Below, piece after piece: positions 61,317 to 64,000 of a stretch of DNA of 64,000 nt. The stretch is from Latrodectus hesperus (taxonomy: Eukaryota; Arthropoda; Arachnida; Araneae; Theridiidae): contig CM075850.1 in assembly GCA_037975125.1 (NCBI GenBank), positions 70,599,890 through 70,663,889 on the forward strand. Reading direction: 5' to 3'. The position numbers and the translations under genes were made by a program. The stretch's first letter is position 1, and every line of letters begins with the position of its first letter. The notes under the pieces were generated by a model. It saw nothing but the letters and a program-made list of their open reading frames with translations, was not told where the DNA came from and did not search any database.

Positions 61317-64000
61317 CAGCCAATCATATTTCGTTTTAGAGATTCTTTTTTCGCATATATATGAAGCGAAGTGAAGTAAAATTTTATATCTAAATAATTT
61401 TCAACGACCAATTAGTCTGTGATAATTTTTAAACAAAGTGAAACTTTATTTTCTAAAATAAGCATTCATAAAAGTAGTGAAAAGCATAAAATATGAATAT
61501 TAAAATTGTAAAAATTATAGTATTGAAAAATTTCAACCCTAGGGGATATTTTTATATCGGTGTATGGCGAGATCTGTCGCTTAGATTGTTGGGAAGCCAA
61601 TGTTTCTCACTAATATATATTTACTGAAACTATGAAAATAAACTGAAAATTTTCATTTGATAAAAAATAATATTATTTCATTTTCTTCATATCTATTTTT
61701 CCATTTTCAGTTCTTTTAGGTTGTCAGAGATTTATTATTTTTTGCGATCGTTCTTTATATAGTAGATTTGTTTCTTATATATTCGAAGTAACTTTATTTT
61801 TTAAAAAAAAAATGATTTCACTTTATTTTTAGTGTATTAATTTTCTTAAAAACAAATTATTTGAAAAAAATAAGGAAGTACTTGATTTTTTCAGTCTTTG
61901 TAATAAACTGAATATTGAGGATTTATAAATAAATAATGCCAAGCAAATAGCTTTCACTTTTGTTTTGACTTCTAATTGACAAATTTTTAATTTATCAATG
62001 ATACAAAACGATACCGTTTCATGTATTCTTCTCAACTGAATATGGGTAAATGGTGCACAAATTTAATTAATATGTAAATGAAAGTATGTGGTGAGGCGAC
62101 ATGTAAGTTGTGAACAAAAAAAGAGCTCTTCCTGCGAATCATAATTTAAATAATATCTTGTAGGAATAAATGTGACAAAAAATGTGTAAAAAAATTTATA
62201 TAAACAATTTTTTATCCACAAATGTAATCATGAATAAAAATACTTTTTCTTTTATTATATTTAAAATAATTTTCTTTTATATTTTATTATTAATTAACAA
62301 GTTTTATGTACAACATATATAATGCACACTTTAAATAAAACTATTTTTATTTCTTTTGCAAGGATCTGGTACATTAATTTACACAATTACAATATATCTA
62401 CAGTTGAATTATTCATTGAGTTTTTGAAAAAAAAATTTTAAAACATTAAAAATGATTTCAAAACAGTATGGTAGAATCAAAATCTCTTTAAACTATTATT
62501 CATCATTCTAAATGATAAGACAGAAAATATGGGTGAATTAAAAAAATTATTGATAATCTGTCATTGAAAATACTTCCATTTTTCAGAATTTGTACTAGAA
62601 ATGGAAATAACTTTATGATATTATGAAAAGAATTTACGAAAGTCAAGCAAATGAATTCTGAAAAAAAAGTGTTGCTTTTTTAACATTTTACACTCACGTA
62701 ATCTTGTAAAAAAATTTTAATTTTTTAATTCAACGCATCTTGCTTTTCATAAAAAGGCTGAAATGTGTTATTCTTTTCAAAAGAAGATTTTTGGTTAAAA
62801 TACTAGCTTTAAAAATATTAATGTGTTTATAGAAAAATAATATACCTATTTTCTTATATCAATCTTGTTATGAAAATTTATATTTTTAAGAGTTAGTTCA
62901 GCTTGAATTTTTACACACAAGATTAAAATTTGTACATAATACAAAAATTTTAGGACAATTGACAAATCTGTAATTTTGTGAAATGTTTATTTCCAATTCA
63001 AAAACTTGAAGTAACCATTAACAATTTTTTCAGAAAGGATTTTAAAAATTGAACAGATGCATTTAGAAATCTGCACAATAAAAAATCCCATCTAAATATG
63101 TTTTTCTACCTGTTACCTTGTGAAATAAAATTAGGTATTATTTCTATGGCAGAAAATATCTAATATTTACAAATATAAAAATATTGTTTAATAAATACTG
63201 ATTAATTTTTATGAACATAGTTGTTCAACATGACAACTGAAGTGCATATAACAAAAATTGTTGTAATAAATAATGTATAAAATTGAAGCTACCTATTTTA
63301 CTGTAACAACACTAATACTATATTTAAAACAAGCAAATGACACTAAATATCATAAATAATAGTTTAAAAATATTATTTTTTCAATGTTTATACTACTTTC
63401 ATGATGGAAAACCAACTTGATACCCAGTGATATAAATCGGTCAAAACTTAAGCCTTTGTAATGCTGAAAAGTGAAAATCTTTGTAGCGAGGTATTAGAAA
63501 CAATATCCTACCTCCTTTCTGGCTTCTTAAAACTAATTGCTCATTTTAAAATAGAAAGTTTCGAGCATATCAAATAGATTGTAAATTAATGCATGTACGT
63601 CATAGAGATATGCTGTCAGAAGGAAGACTTGTGAACTTCAGCTCACTTTAAAAAAATTTCAAATACATAAACGAAAAGTTTGTTTTTTCTGGGATAAATG
63701 TAAAATACAATGTAATTTAGAATTTATAAAAACTCTTATTTGAAGAAACATTTAACATATCACACATGAATATTATTATTTACAATCTCATATAAGTGTG
63801 TTAATACCAACCATCAAAATATTCTGTATGATAGTTGATAATTATAGTGAAATTACATAAGACACATTTTTGAATTGAGAAAAAATCTTGATTCATTAAG
63901 CCCCTGATTATGTTATGTGTGTATACATATTTAAAACTATGTAATCTACACACACACATATATATATATAAGGGGGGTGGTGTCAGTCGCCTTCACGTGG

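Larger units (their letters stand above)
60584..64000. other. Region upstream of SLBP to window end
   Basis: It contains the SLBP promoter, a SINE, one transposon-end repeat, and then AT-rich DNA without a supportable gene (61320-63970). The last ~30 bases turn abruptly G/C-rich (AAGGGGGGTGGTGTCAGTCG), perhaps the start of another repeat or gene cut by the window edge. Confidence 0.6.

Overview
The window is eukaryotic nuclear DNA. It is strongly AT-rich, its genes have spliced exons bounded by GT/AG, and it holds TA microsatellites and many degraded transposons in introns. All four host genes are animal genes. Several repeats (a (CAA)n-tailed SINE, tRNA-derived SINEs, a ZBED5-like hAT, a mariner and a pogo/Tigger element) fit an arthropod, and the SINEs resemble ones I associate with spiders. 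The spider assignment is inference; nothing here is diagnostic by itself. There is no operon, CRISPR array, rRNA gene or intact tRNA gene.

Layout, left to right. (1) 1-1711, plus strand: an intron and the last exon of GFER/ALR, the Erv1-type mitochondrial sulfhydryl oxidase. (2) 4746-49631, minus strand: a complete 22-exon gene for a PDXDC1 orthologue (pyridoxal-dependent decarboxylase domain-containing protein 1). It was assembled by hand; the exon lengths sum to 2265 nt, an exact 754 codons plus stop, and every junction is in phase. (3) 51791-52831, plus strand: a single-exon, full-length BBS5 (BBSome subunit). (4) 59759-60583, minus strand: a single-exon, full-length SLBP (histone mRNA stem-loop-binding protein). 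GFER and PDXDC1 are convergent, PDXDC1 and BBS5 are divergent, and BBS5 and SLBP are convergent. I see no functional link among the four.

The PDXDC1 introns act as a sink for mobile DNA: a Tigger-like relic with a near-perfect 37-bp-arm hairpin (intron 21), a ZBED5-like hAT (intron 14), a pogo-like element with a 19-bp-stem hairpin (intron 13), a non-coding TIR element (intron 12), an 820-bp LINE-derived retroposon with a 12-bp target duplication and a second SINE (intron 10), an internally deleted mariner (intron 6), a solo LTR (intron 5), and a gag-only LTR retrotransposon with an open gag frame between two TA tracts (intron 2). Relics of one tRNA-derived SINE family recur at least seven times.

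The observations most worth following are these. The predicted PDXDC1 protein lacks the PLP-binding lysine of group II decarboxylases (Glu in its place), and the Asp that contacts the pyridine ring is also Glu. The gag-only LTR element keeps an open gag. There are two striking hairpins (7296-7386 and 57954-58018). BBS5 and SLBP are both intronless, one with a perfect CRE and palindrome upstream and the other with an E2F-like site. A THAP-domain fragment and an unassigned exon-like open frame lie near the PDXDC1 5' end. I found no convincing new multi-gene system; the notable content is in these individual loci.
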